Of a stretch of DNA of 64,000 bases, positions 46,101 through 58,385 are shown one piece after another. The stretch spans positions 4,588,001-4,652,000 of the forward strand of contig JBBMOL010000023.1 of the NCBI GenBank assembly GCA_037954665.1, in the 5' to 3' direction. The notes beneath the pieces were generated by a model. That model saw only the letters and a program-made list of their open reading frames with translations. It did not search any database and was not told where the DNA came from. Every line of letters starts with the position of its first letter. Within the stretch, counting starts at the first letter, position 1. A program made the position numbers and the translations under genes. The DNA is from Laguncularia racemosa (taxonomy: Eukaryota > Streptophyta > Magnoliopsida > Myrtales > Combretaceae).

Positions 46101-48200
46101 TATAAACGAACAAGTATATCATGCTACATAGTAGCTGATTACAGTACACAGAAGATCATCACAGAAATTTATCTTTACAATCCGCATGTAATGTTAGTTA
46201 AGATAAAGATGCAATATCCATTGACACAACAAATGAATGCAATACTCGTGCAAGCTTCTAAGGATGAAGAACAATTATGTGCTATCCCTAAATTATCACC
46301 TTACTTGATGAACCACTTGTGTCCTAAGGATCATCGTTATATTAGGGGAAAAAGCTCCATGTGACTCAGTCTTAAGAGCACTTTAGTCCTTCATCTCACT
46401 CAGCAATCTCATCTCATTCTAACCTGCTATACACGTTAAGATACAAGCATGAGCATCATGTTCCATCTACAAGATGGACCGTGCATAAGTTACCTAGTAT
46501 CAATGATTTTAACTCAATAAATTGATAAAGACAAGTGCAACTACAGCCTATTCCATGGAAACCATAACTGTAAAATCCAGGCCTTGGCAAAGCCACAGAA
46601 CAGTGTAGTTTGTATCAACAGTTCCACATATGAACCAATTTACTTTGTCATGTGCAGAAATGTCTATAGATGAATATGAAAGCATGAACCTATAATTGGA
46701 TTGCCCTGCATGGGTAGTAAGGGATGCTTTCATGGGTAAAAGAAGGGATTGAACCACACAGAAACACACAAGAACACATATAATGATTGTATGCACATAC
46801 ACAAAGACACAAGCATATAATAGACATGCTCATCCAATTGGCACATAGAGGCTGTTCTTGGAAAAAATTTGATGACACAATACCGTCAAAAAAATTCAAA
46901 GTTTTAAAGCAAAATGATTTGAAAACTTCTGGAGCCTCATTGAATGCACTTTTGCTTCAGGAATCAACAGCCAGAGGCCACAGTTTCTATCCTGGTAAAT
47001 TTTTTACCAAAACAAAGCATAATTCCATCCCTTTAAGTTGTTTAGCAAAAACAAGGGTACCTAGTTGCTGTATTCTCTACAAAGGAAATTACTTCCAATA
47101 ACTAAGACATAAAAACTAGAACCCAATAATATCAGAGCACTTTGAAGACACCCAAATAATAATAAAAAAAAAAGGGGGGGGGGGGGGGGGGGGGGGGGAG
47201 CCTTTCACTGAAATCATGCTTGATCAACAATAGTAACCCTTTCTGTCACTCCCACATTACTCAAAGCAGTAAAAATTCGGATCCAAGTAAAAATCAGCTT
47301 CTGCCACCAGATAATAACACATAATGAAAATGATGCATTTAAAAAATGGAAGTTGATTAATAAAGTAAAAGACCACCATACACACTTCCATCAGTTTCTT
47401 CCAAGCGCGTAATCACAATAATGTCATTTCTTCAAGTATGGGATGCAGAGAAGAAAGCCAAGAGATGACCTTCAACTCAAATTCTTTCTCAAGAGGCAAG
47501 AGTTTCTCTCATTTCTGTCCCTTGACCACATAAATGCATAATTTGTCTAACAAAAAGATACCGAGTTGAGGAAAAGAAATACACCTTCAAGTACTACGAA
47601 GAAGAAAAATGACAAAATGAGTTTGTTGCAATGACAGATTAACTATTAAACAGAGGATGAGTTCAAAGAGGAAGAATGATAATAGGCATATCTTGTTTGC
47701 CATGATTTCCACGTATCAATACCATCTACACACCCATGCCTGGATCTTTAGTTCCATCTTTCGGTTGTATGTGATCAAGACAAATTTCTCACAAGTCACA
47801 ACCATGCAAACTCAAAGGCTACCCAGGTTTCTCCATCATACATCCAATCACAAGCCAATCAAGCAGATCTGGTCACACACATGCTTTTATGGGTAATTTA
47901 GCCAACCACGTGCTTGCATTTGGTCAAAAAGGAGAAAATCCTGGATCATGAATAAAAAGAAGTATGCAATGCAACAATGTGAAGCAACATTCCACTTGAA
48001 AAGAACAGAACCAGAAAGAACTTTGAACCACAACACATTCAACTACTTGCATACGAATAGTGAAATGGGAAGATGGATTAAACGAAAAACCAATTGCTTT
48101 CTGTAAGGATATAAGCAGAGTACTTCATTGTTAAATCTTTAAGTCAAAAATTAACCATGAGCAACAAATGGAACCTAGGAATTCAAAATTTTGGGAAAAG
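43176..48200. other. AT-rich intergenic region, no gene recognised
   Basis: I see no supportable gene. A TA repeat lies at about 44244-44261 and a G25 run at 47174-47198. Open frames at 45592-45801, 46086-46364, 46787-47101 and 47657-47896 (+) have no recognisable domains. The last few hundred bases before 48285 probably include the 3' UTR of the AT-hook gene. Confidence 0.5.
47163..47198. repeat. A-run followed by 25 consecutive G
   Basis: About ten A are followed directly by G at 47174-47198 without interruption. Pure G runs of this length are rare and hard to sequence, so the exact count is uncertain. Confidence 0.85.
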
Positions 48201-48284
48201 AGCAAAAAGCTCTTTTATGAAAAAGCTATGAAGCTCTTGTAAAAAGGGAGTGTCGTAGTAATAGCCAAGCATAACCTCAATGGC

Positions 48285-48689
48285 TCACTTGCATTCCACA
48301 CCAACTTCAGCTGCACGCCGAGGTTTATTCTTCCTCCTATTACCATTTGATCGGAATCCAACTGATTTCGCAGCATCATTGGAGCTTGGTTTAGTTCCAG
48401 CACCATTTTCCTCTTTAACACCATCAACTTTCTCTTTAACCTGCGATGATCTCTTCCTTTTCCTTCCATTTTCAGTTGTAATGTCACTCTTAGCATCTTT
48501 GCTTGAGACGGAATCCTTTCCATTTTCACCATTTGCTTCTACCTTGTCAGCATCATTTTCTTCAATATCCTCATCCTTCACTGGCTTTTGTGGCCTACCG
48601 CGTTTCCGTTGAATTGGAATTTTTTCCTCTTCACCACTTCCAGCATCATTAACCATCTGTTTCTTCCCTTTACCTCTAACTCTACCCAT
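48285..48689 (-). CDS. Small AT-hook DNA-binding protein
   Basis: An intact 134-codon frame, the only host gene in the window that looks functional. The product is short, highly charged and without predicted membrane segments. It starts MGRVRGKGKK and has an acidic stretch (GSGEEEK), an AT-hook core RKRGRPQKP at residues 28-36 that binds the minor groove of AT-rich DNA, and basic clusters GRKRKR (75-80) and NRRKNKPRR (117-125) that could act as nuclear localisation signals. It ends RRAAEVGVECK. Plants have a family of such small AT-hook proteins of unknown role; I recall similarity to the product of Arabidopsis At1g48610. The ATG at 48689 is preferred over the in-frame one at 48728, since the extra residues look like untranslated or intron sequence; a good acceptor (TTAATGCAG) lies at about 48740 on the minus strand. 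Confidence 0.85.
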   Translation of the reverse strand: MGRVRGKGKKQMVNDAGSGEEEKIPIQRKRGRPQKPVKDEDIEENDADKVEANGENGKDSVSSKDAKSDITTENGRKRKRSSQVKEKVDGVKEENGAGTKPSSNDAAKSVGFRSNGNRRKNKPRRAAEVGVECK

Positions 48690-49499
48690 TTTGATGTATG
48701 TCACAAAGTGAAAACTAAAATGATTCAAATTTTCTGCATTAATTCAAAAGAGTCACATACCCAGATATATACAATTATCATGCAGTACCTAAATCTAATA
48801 TGTTCTAATTAGTTCACTAAATCCGCACACAGATATATTAATTATATTGAAATACAGATATATAAACTCACATGAAGCAAGTGAATATACATGGTTTCAA
48901 TTCGTGATCAATAGAAAATCATAGTATATAAGCATCTAGATTAAAAACTTCAACTTTCTTCTTACTCTTACTAATGAACGATAATACTTTAAAAGTATTT
49001 CTTTTCCCAGCTTAACTTGACAGTAATCAGAGGAAAAGGATAATATAAAAAAAAAAACCGAAAACCCATTAGTCCAAGCCAAAAACTGGACTCAAGACAA
49101 TCAAAGAAACTGACTTTCATTCAAACATCACAGATTTAAACATCATATACCTTATACATATTACATAAGCCTCATGACCAAACTTAAAGCAAATCCTTAA
49201 AGACCTATACAAGAATAGTCAAAGAAACAAACTTTACATGATGTCATTTCATAGAAATGAAACTGACCTTAAACCCGCCAGCTGATTTGTGCATGTCCAG
49301 CAGAAAAATGTATTTTCAACATCTGATTCATCAATATTGGATCAGCTACAGTGCTCAAAACTCAGTCTTATTTATTTTCTTTAGGAAAAAGTTTAATATT
49401 TTCAGACTAAGTGACTGATAGAAGAAAAAAAGAAATGAAAAAGATGGTGGAGATTGTTATGAGAATGAGAAAATATAGACGACCCAGATCAAGAAAAGT

Positions 49500-49790
49500 A
49501 AAGTTTTTTAAGATTGATTCATGGGAAATGGACTGTGGGTAAGGTTAGTAATGGAAATCAAGCCATGCTTGGTGGTCTTAAAGAAGGTGGTGTTGGTTTG
49601 GTTTTGTTGCAGAGTGAGGCAGCAAAAGAAAGTGAGAGAGAGAGAGAGAGAAAATAAAGGGAGAAGGGGGCTTCTAGTGGAGAGTACAGAGAAGAGATGA
49701 TGATAAAAACTAAAATGCAAAGGGTAGAGAGAGAGAGAGAAACTGTTAAGTCTAGAGAAAGATACTCCCTTTTTATGGGTCCCATCTAAA
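49500..49790 (-). promoter_or_regulatory. Probable promoter and CT-rich 5' leader of the AT-hook gene
   Basis: On the minus strand a TATA-like CATAAAAAGGG (49769-49779) is followed about 30 bp on by CTCTCTCTCTC tracts (about 49725-49740 and 49635-49655), typical of plant 5' UTRs. A leader intron from here to just before 48740 would explain the 800-bp distance to the ATG. I could not fix the donor site. Confidence 0.5.
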
Positions 49791-49799
49791 GTCAAGAAA

Positions 49800-52700
49800 A
49801 TTTATGGCTTGTTTGGGAAACTGATAGTAAGAAGCAATTGAGATAAAAGAAAAACAAAGGGAAATATAAGTTGTACATCAAAATCGAATTCGAGTGAAAA
49901 TTAGAATGGATATAACTTTCTAGAGAGAAAAAATATAAAAAATATTCCTAAACTTTTTTTTTCTATTTGAATTTTTTAATTTATTACAACTTATAAGAAA
50001 ATCAATCCATTAATATCGTTATATCTTCAATTAAAAGAGACTTGCACTAAAAACTTATACAATGAATAAAAAAAAAACAGAAAAGCAATATAAAATTTAA
50101 GGATTTTTGTTGTATTTTTTACTTAACGTGTGTCACTTTTTAATAGAACATGTAGCTATATTTAAGGAATTATTTTTTGATCCATTTAAAAAAATTGAAG
50201 AATTTAAATTGAAAAAAAAAATTATGTTAGAAAACGCAAAAATAAAATAAAAATTTAAGTAAATTTTTATATTTATCCCACCTAAATAAATGAGTTTATT
50301 GCACCCCAGTTCCCGTTCGACGTGAACACCGAATTAAAGCTAAAAATTTCAACTAGGGCTAAGCTCATGCAATGTTGGAACCCTAAGAATTCTAGTGTTG
50401 TATAATGTAGATCTAGACTCCGTTGCATCACTGCAGGAGTAAAATAAAGAAGGAAAAAAAAAACATTAATTTTCCTTCTTAGGTGGTTATAATAATAAAA
50501 AAAGAAAAAGAAAAGAAAAGGAAAGGAAAATGAGTTAATTATTTGTTTAAATTATTCCTTTTTGTATTGTTATTATTATTTTATATTGATTTGAAGTAAT
50601 TCAATGATTTTCTTATATTTCCTCTGCGTCCATCCAACTTCAGATAGAAATAAAATGGCACGTAAAAAAGTAAATACCATTGCCTTATTTCTTTTTTTTT
50701 TTCCTTTTTGTGTTTTTTCAACTCATTTCTCCTGTTTATCAAACATAATACCCCACTTCACCTGCTTTTACTGACTTATAAGTTGCCAAGCACATCGCTT
50801 TTTAGCACATAGAAGATAAATGGCGATGACGATTTCATTTTGGTTGGTTCCATTTGTGATATAATGATATTTAAGTATTCAGGGAAAGTATTATTATTCA
50901 TTTATAAGGTTAAGATAGTAAATATCACAACAATATTTATATAAATATTTTAATAAAATTAATCGAAATTTTATTAATCATATTTTAACTTGGTTATTAA
51001 TTATTGTTGAGCTAGGGAGTTAAAATACTGATAGCTTTTTATTAATATATATGTGTAGTTTAAATTGAAAAAAAAAAAAAAAAGCCATTATGTATTGGAT
51101 TATTCCATTAAAATAGGATTTAATCATCACTGAATATACGGTGAGAATGTAAAGATCATAGGGGGAAAAAATGGAGATAATATTAAGATTATTATCTAAA
51201 TTTTATGTGTTTTTTTTAGTTTTATTCTTAAAATTTGTAACTATTACATATCATATTTAGTAAAATTTCTATTTATTAAATTTTATACATAAAGTTTAAA
51301 GCTATTGAATGTTATATCCAATTGAACATTTGGTTGTTAATACTTTTTACAATCATCATTTTCTTTCTAACAAATAATTATTTACTAAAAAAGATAAATA
51401 TAGTTAAAACCTAATAAGTAAAACATGATTAGTTGTAGAATCTATAACTTCAAGTTTTATTTATAAATTGAAAAAAAAAATACTATAAGTTCAGTTAATT
51501 GTTTTGAACTAGCTATAGAATCTACAACTTCAAGTTTCAAAAAAAAAAAATTCTTCTTTTTATTAAAAGTAGAATTCCAAATAAAGAAAACCGTAGAATT
51601 ACCATATTTATTTATCCTCGCGTCAATATCCTCAATAACCTACTCATTTAAAATAAATAATTGAATTTCACTGAATAAATAAACTAAAAGTATATCTTAT
51701 AGTTTCACCCTCGACGTCAAGACAAAGAGAAGGTAGGTAGGAAGATGTTCTTTGCTCAAACTTCTCATGTTCGTGCCAGTTATAAGGGGCGGAGACATGC
51801 TAGTCCAAGGGTTAAGTTGTCCTCTGCAGGGGCCGATCCATTGAAAAATGAAGAATTACATATATGATTATTATAAATTATTAGATACAGTTAAGTGGTA
51901 AAGTATATAAAATTTTTAAATAAAAGCTCACCGATAAGATTCTTATAAATGTTGTTTTATCTATTTTTAGATTATTTTTATTTTTATATTACTTAAATAA
52001 TATTTATTTAATTTTTCTTTATTACAATAATTAATAATATTAAATTTCATTAAATACAAAATCATAATTAACTAATAAATTCTCTTGAGCAACTACTTAT
52101 ACCATAAATAATAATTATATTGTCAAAAATATAAATACTTCAATCTTATCACATAAAATATGAATAAATAATAATAAATATATATAACTTAGTGTAATTT
52201 ACTTATAATTAATACTATGAAAATGAATGTAAATTATTGAATGATTGAAGAATGATAATTTTATAGTATTGCTACTCATACAATCTTGTAGAGTTATCAT
52301 CAAAAAAAATTAAAGCATGCTTATATCTATATGATTTTTTTTTTTCATTTTACTTATAATTACCTATTTAAATATTTTTTATGTTGTATTCTTATTGATA
52401 ATAAAATTTATAAAAGTTTTATGTATTATTTTTTGATAAATTAATGGGTATATTTTTTATAATTCTTTAATCTCTTACGAAGTGTATTAAGTACCATTAA
52501 TCCTTTTCATAAAAATAAAATAAAATTTCCTTCTTATTAAATATAAAAAGTATCACATTCATTTTATAATATATATATAATGAATAATTCTAATATTAAT
52601 ATAAATATAATGAATCCGATCCCTGTCCCATAGTTTTGCACCCACCCCAGATCCTCCGACATAATATACGATGAACTTTCTGCTTGGAGAGCTAGTGTAA

Positions 52701-54115
52701 CTCCTTCTGAGTTCTCTCAAGGGACTAATGAGCTAGCTCAGTCGACAGCGCTAATAGATTAAAATAAATAAGGGAAAAAACCTTATTTGTGACGGTTTAT
52801 GATATGATGAATCAAACGGTACAATATATGATTGACTTGTGCAAAAACCACCAATGAAGTAATATTATGCATATAATATTTTGAAATTTGTGAAAAGTTG
52901 TCGAACTTGATTCCATCTTATTACATGTAGATTTTCACAAAATGATGGGTGAAGCATTCGGATGTATAAAGTAGAAATCTCTATCGTACAAATACAAGTG
53001 TCAAAAATTTAGAAATGAAACCTTATAAATCATCTTAACATCTATATCTTACAAAATCTACAAGTATTAAGACATTATGTAAAGACTTTGAGTTTTCATT
53101 TCACTTTTTTTAAAAGTCAAAATATTAGTTATTATGTTCATAATAATAATTTTTAAAATTGTAAGTTAATATCGCTTATAAAGATAAATTATATAATAGA
53201 TATACATATAACAAACTTTAATTTTTTAAAAAATATTACTAGAAAATACAATAAATATAAGCTACAATACTAGCATAAATTAGATATTTAAGATAAACTT
53301 GACAATCTAATCAAGCGATGCCTAAAGTAATGGTTCTTAAGGTATGCCAACTTGGTTAATTTTCAATATTTTTATCAAATTGAATGATATATATCGTATG
53401 GGCTAGGTTCCAATACCTAATGAGAGTGACCATCGAATTTGTTGACCCAATATAGTCAGATAGGGTCTTAAGTGTGTTTTAAGGATATAAGATAGTTTGT
53501 AATCTAAATTTTAGGAACTTATAATTATAAGGTAAGGTACATGATCATATATAATCTAGAACCTGCATCCTATATATTATAAGTTACCAATTGTAGTTAT
53601 TTCATAATTTTTTCATATTTTTAGGATATGATCATGTCTAATATGATTACTACATAATTTATTAATATAAGTAAGTTATGATCTTGTACAATATTAATAA
53701 TAAATATAATTTAATTTGACAACAATGAGAATTCAACCAACTTAGCATAATTTATAATCCATTATTCTAAGCTAATATTTGATTAGATTGTCAAAATCAA
53801 ATCTCTAATTTAAGTTGGTATTGAGGTCTATGATCAAAGTACTTTATTATTAGTGTGTGTTTTGATTAAAGCTTATTATATATGTATTTGTTATAATTTA
53901 CCTTTCGAAGTGATGTTAACTTATAATTTGAATAGTATGATTTTAGACGTGAATGACTATTGATATATGAACTTTAAAAAGGTTAAAGAATAAACTTAGA
54001 GGTTTCATAGGATACCTTAAAAATTTGTAAATTTTACAAGGTAAAAACTTTATGAGAGTTTCAAGGGTCATCAAGTGAATGTCAATTTCAAACTTTTGAA
54101 ATTAGTACCTATAAA
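49800..54115. other. AT-rich intergenic region, no gene recognised
   Basis: Long A/T runs and short A- or T-rich arrays, no open frame with family resemblance. The segment at 51700-51850 and 52620-52745 is less AT-rich but gives no recognisable translation. Confidence 0.5.
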
Positions 54116-54120
54116 AAGGA

Positions 54121-54234
54121 ATCCTTACTCTACACACCTTGTACATACTTACCCCCTATACTTAGCATATGTGGAAAATCCTTACTCTACACACCTTGTA
54201 CATACTTACCGCTGGTACTTGGCATATGTGGAGG
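54121..54234 (+). repeat. 57-bp tandem duplication
   Basis: ATCCTTACTCTACACACC... at 54121 recurs from 54178 with a few substitutions (CCCCTATACTTAG versus CGCTGGTACTTGG). No coding sense. Confidence 0.85.
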
Positions 54235-54879
54235 GATTATGAGGCACCTTAGAATGTGGAACAATCTATAGTATGAAAAATATAGGTGGTAGGTTTTAGA
54301 GTAGGCTTGAGATCATATCTTATAACTCATTTTGTAATACAATTTTTTAAAATTTAGAGTCACAACTTAACCTTGATATGTGATAGCCACCTTAAAGTCA
54401 ACTTGGATATGTAGGGTGCAATAGGTTAAGGATTCCCTAAGCTAAATGCTTACCTATAATGATAAGCGCTTGTTTGATTAATTTCGTTAAAAAAAAAAAA
54501 CCAATGAAATCATTTATTTTTTTGTATTTTAAAGAGAGCCACAACAATAAAGGCTTGTTTGACAATTGTAAAATTATAATTATAACAAATGTTGAAGGGT
54601 GACTAATTTTGTAGAATTCTCTTAACTAGGAAGGAAAAACTTTAATAAAAATTCAAAATTGCAGAGGTTTAAATTAGCTTCATAAGTATTTGAGTTTAAC
54701 TATTTAGGTTAGTGACAGTGCTCAAGAGATAGGTCTATATCTTGAGATGACTTGGGGAGATTAGATATAGTAAGCTTAGAGTAAAAATTGTAAGATTAAA
54801 CCTTTCACTCTTAACCTTTCTGAAGGTAGGCTTATGCATTCAAAGAAGCTCAATATGGACTTGGACTCATGAGAAACCT

Positions 54880-55260
54880 TTTGAAAGATCCATCTAAAAG
54901 AGGAGTTTTTTATAAATACTTAAGAATTCCTCCTTATTTAGACACGCAATTCAAAAAGTAGATAAACAATATTGTGCAATCAAGCTTTTACCTCGAAAGA
55001 TCAATCAAGTACTCAAACAATGAAAAAGCCACTTTCACTTAAAAATAGTAGGATTGATACTCTAAACTCTTTCACCTATACTCTTGCATTCATGCTCTTA
55101 CACCTATTGGTTCTTCCATTTTACCTCTCTATTCAAGTCATCAATCTATGTGTCATCTCCACATCACTCTTTTTAAGGTTGTGTGAAGCATAAGACTCAC
55201 ACTATACATACATAACAACATCAAATGAATCGCTACATCTAGGGATAAAGAGAATTGACT
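54880..55260 (+). repeat. Possible LTR end upstream of a gag remnant
   Basis: A TATA box (TTTTTTATAAATACTT, near 54905-54920) is followed by a leader-like tract and then, after about 650 bp, by gag sequence. The layout suggests U3-R-U5 of a Tat-like element, but no matching second LTR and no clear TG/CA ends were identified. Confidence 0.3.
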
Positions 55261-55639
55261 ATAGAGCAATGGCATTATGAGAAAGAGGATAACTAGTTCA
55301 GTTGACAACATGACTTAGGAACCAAAAACTAATATTTAGATTACCGAGTAGGACCTACTATTACTAAGGAATGTTAACTAAGACAACTCAATACGGATAG
55401 TCATTTTAAAGTTGTGTAGATGATGTAGAAGAACACTAAGGTTCTTAATGGATTCCTAGCAATGTTCCTTCAATTCATCTCAAGGATCATTACTATTACT
55501 ACCACACAATAGTGTGGCTCCTCCAAGGCTTATCGTTGTCGAACCATAAGACATCACCACTTAGTTCAACTAACCAATCCTCCTATCATTGATGAAAATA
55601 TACTTTAAGGAGAAGATGAACAAATCTTATGCTAAAGGC

Positions 55640-56460
55640 CCTACCAAAGCAATATGTGGCATTTAAAGCAAAGAATGCAAGAGTTCAACTTAGTGGCTCT
55701 TCAACCTCATGAGTAACCCCCTCCTACAATGTTTGATGGATCTAGTAACTTACTCATCTCTATCCTTACCACCCAAACTAAGGCTAGCTTCCATACTCTA
55801 AGATCTTCATTTATCACGAAGAAAAACTTAGACGAATACTTGAAGGAAGTGTAGATTAAGTCCTTAATTGGACTATCAAACTTAAAACTTCCCTATCACT
55901 ATCACACAGCCACAATGCCAAACCCTAAAGACTATATAAGTTCTAAGTTCATATTCTTCAAAAGCAAGTAAAGTAGGGCTAATAAGTATCAAGTCTATTG
56001 AGGATCTAAAAGTGTATAGTTTGGATGATGACTTGAAATTGAAGGAGTTCTCTAAATCATTGACATGGAAAGCATACATTTGGTACGTTAACCTTCTTTT
56101 GAGATCAATGGACTCTAAAGGGACCATTCCTGGATATTTCTCAAGAAATTCTTAACACTCAAGTAAGAATCACCTTTATTGATGTGGAAAAAATCTAAAA
56201 AAAAAAAAAAGTCCATAGAAGATTTAATAGAATGTATCAAGTGCGTCAAAGAATGCTACCTAGACATGTAGGACATTTGTAATTAAGATGAGCCAGTAAA
56301 GATCTACATAACTACATCTAAGGGATGTTTAACAATATGCAATGCACTTGGGAAACCTTTCTTTAAAGTTTTTCACTACAATCACGAAGAAAGATGCAAT
56401 TGAGACTCTTAATTGTTGTGTCAAAGATAGTTCGATACATGGAAAGTAGACTAACTGTCA
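55640..56460 (+). pseudogene. Gag remnant of a second Tat-like gypsy element
   Basis: Plus-strand translation in shifting frames shows SIEDLKVYSLDDDLKLKEFS, KSLTWKAYIWYVNLLLRSMD and then FIDVGK...EDLIECIKCVKECYLD near 56180-56270. Plant retrotransposon gag proteins have LKEFS.SLTG.A..WY..L.PGSI.SW here. The preceding KPKDYISSKFIFF.SK (about 55920-55970) fits the usual P..Y..P.F..F..... block. Stops and frameshifts abound. No protease or pol was found downstream, so the element is truncated. Confidence 0.55.
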
Positions 56461-58233
56461 ATGGCTAGATATGAGTCAAAAAATTGGGATGGGTTGACTT
56501 TCGCATTGGCTTGTGTTTGTAACCACTTAATTATGGATTTTCATACAATTCTTGATAGTGTTATTAATTGCAAATTTCATTTAGTGAATATTTAAATATA
56601 AGAATACTTACCTGCTGTCGTCAAGCAGTGTATGTCTAGTCTGATCTTTTACATGCTCTGGTTGACAAGGGCATTTAGTGCATTGACTTGCCTCAAAAGG
56701 GTTAGAGCATAAGGATAAGGGAAGGGATAATATTAACAATCTCAATTCTGGATGATTGTGCTATACACACTTTAACTTTTGAACTGATATATGTAAAGTT
56801 CAATTGAAGATAATATTATTTTTCGGAAATAGCCATTCATTTAAATTTAAAACGGATAACATTAAAAGTACTTAAATACCCTTTATACTAGGGATAAACT
56901 CAGATTATCAGATTGAAGAACTAGAGCTAAGACCATGAAACTGAAGTACATTGTGTTATTCTTTTAAGCAAAATCATATATAAAGTATTTTTATCATCAT
57001 TAAATCTCATATTATAGACATATTTTTTTTGTTTTTTTCCTTTGAGGACCGAGAACATGCTTACCTCTCATTAGATCCACCCGTACTGGTACATAATGTG
57101 CTTGAAATCGCCAAAAGAAATCAAAGACATAACTAAGAAATTAATATCATATGATTAGATACTGTTTGAAAATTTGTAATATACTGTGTTACGTGAATGT
57201 ATTTGGTAATAGGTCTAATTAATTAAAAAAAATCATACTTTCCAACGTTAACTACATATTTTATAGAATAAGGTCATAGATATAAAAATGAAATATATAT
57301 TTAATCTGACGCAAGTGTTAACATTCTCCAGCCTTTAAATTTGACCACCACCTTTTTTTTTTTTTTTTGGAGACAATCAATCATTTCATTTATCGTGAAT
57401 GAAGACACTTTTATTAATTTCTCCACGCCAAAAGAGCAACCGTGGAGCAGCTGACTTTTGAGCATTCTCTGGCTGTTTAACGGGATTATTATTATATTTG
57501 CTTTTGTTACTGCGTTGTCCCTTTTCTCTCTCCTAACCCCTCCAAAAGAGAAAAAAAATAAATAAAAGTTTTTATTTACATTTATCCAATAATTTAAATT
57601 TAAAATGAATAAGGGTATTATAATTAGCTATTTGAGCGAATAAAATTTACACTCGAGTTATCTTTTGGCCAATAACTCCATTCTAATTTTTTTGAATTTT
57701 TGGCCATCCGACTCCTTCTATCGGAGATATAAAAAATAAATAAATTATTATTATAAAAAAACACTCATACAATAAGAAAACTAAAATAAAATATTGAAAT
57801 TGCAAAATTGATTACATTGAAAAGGTTTCAAAAAATAAATAGTAAATTGGACAATTGTTGATTTTGATGATATTCTTTTGCTATATGTTTAATTAACTTT
57901 ATAGTGATGGCTTGAATAGTTATTTCTTCCTTATAAAACAATTGTTATGACTGGTTTGTAAATAGTTATTCTTTAGAACTTCTATTGCTACAAGCTTTTT
58001 AGGATCAAAGAAAGAAATAGCATATTCTTTGAACTCTAATATATTTATGTAGGGAAAATTACAAGCAAAAGAAAATATTTGAAATCAAGTTTAAAGAGTG
58101 AATCAAACTTTTAATTGTTAAAATAGAGTATTAACGTTACACTAAATAATTCAAATAGAAGATTCTATTGTGACACTATTATGGACAGTAAAGAAATCTT
58201 TGAACCGCTTAACATATTTATGAGACAATAATA

Positions 58234-58385
58234 AATCCTCTATTTGAACCACTTAATATAACATTGATCTTTTATTTTAATTATTTGAAAATTTGATTAT
58301 CTATTTGAACTGTTTAGAATGATATTGATTATCTATTTTAACCACTTGAAAATTTAATCCTCTATTTGAACTTGACCACAAACTT
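58234..58385 (+). repeat. Degenerate 61-71-bp tandem repeat
   Basis: CTATTTGAAC recurs at 58240, 58301 and 58372, each followed by related (A)CTT.A.AATGATATTGAT-type sequence and ACCACTTGAAAATTT. Strongly diverged copies. Confidence 0.6.

Noticed and set aside
45592..46364. Open frames of 69 and 92 codons upstream of the AT-hook gene
   Set aside because: No recognisable motif, and not linked by plausible splice sites.
48280..48612. 110-codon open frame on the plus strand
   Set aside because: It is the antisense shadow of the AT-hook coding sequence, as is 48215-48532 on the minus strand in another frame.
49508..49795. 95-codon minus-strand open frame at the promoter of the AT-hook gene
   Set aside because: The Ser/Leu-rich sequence comes from CT microsatellites typical of a 5' leader; no domain is visible.
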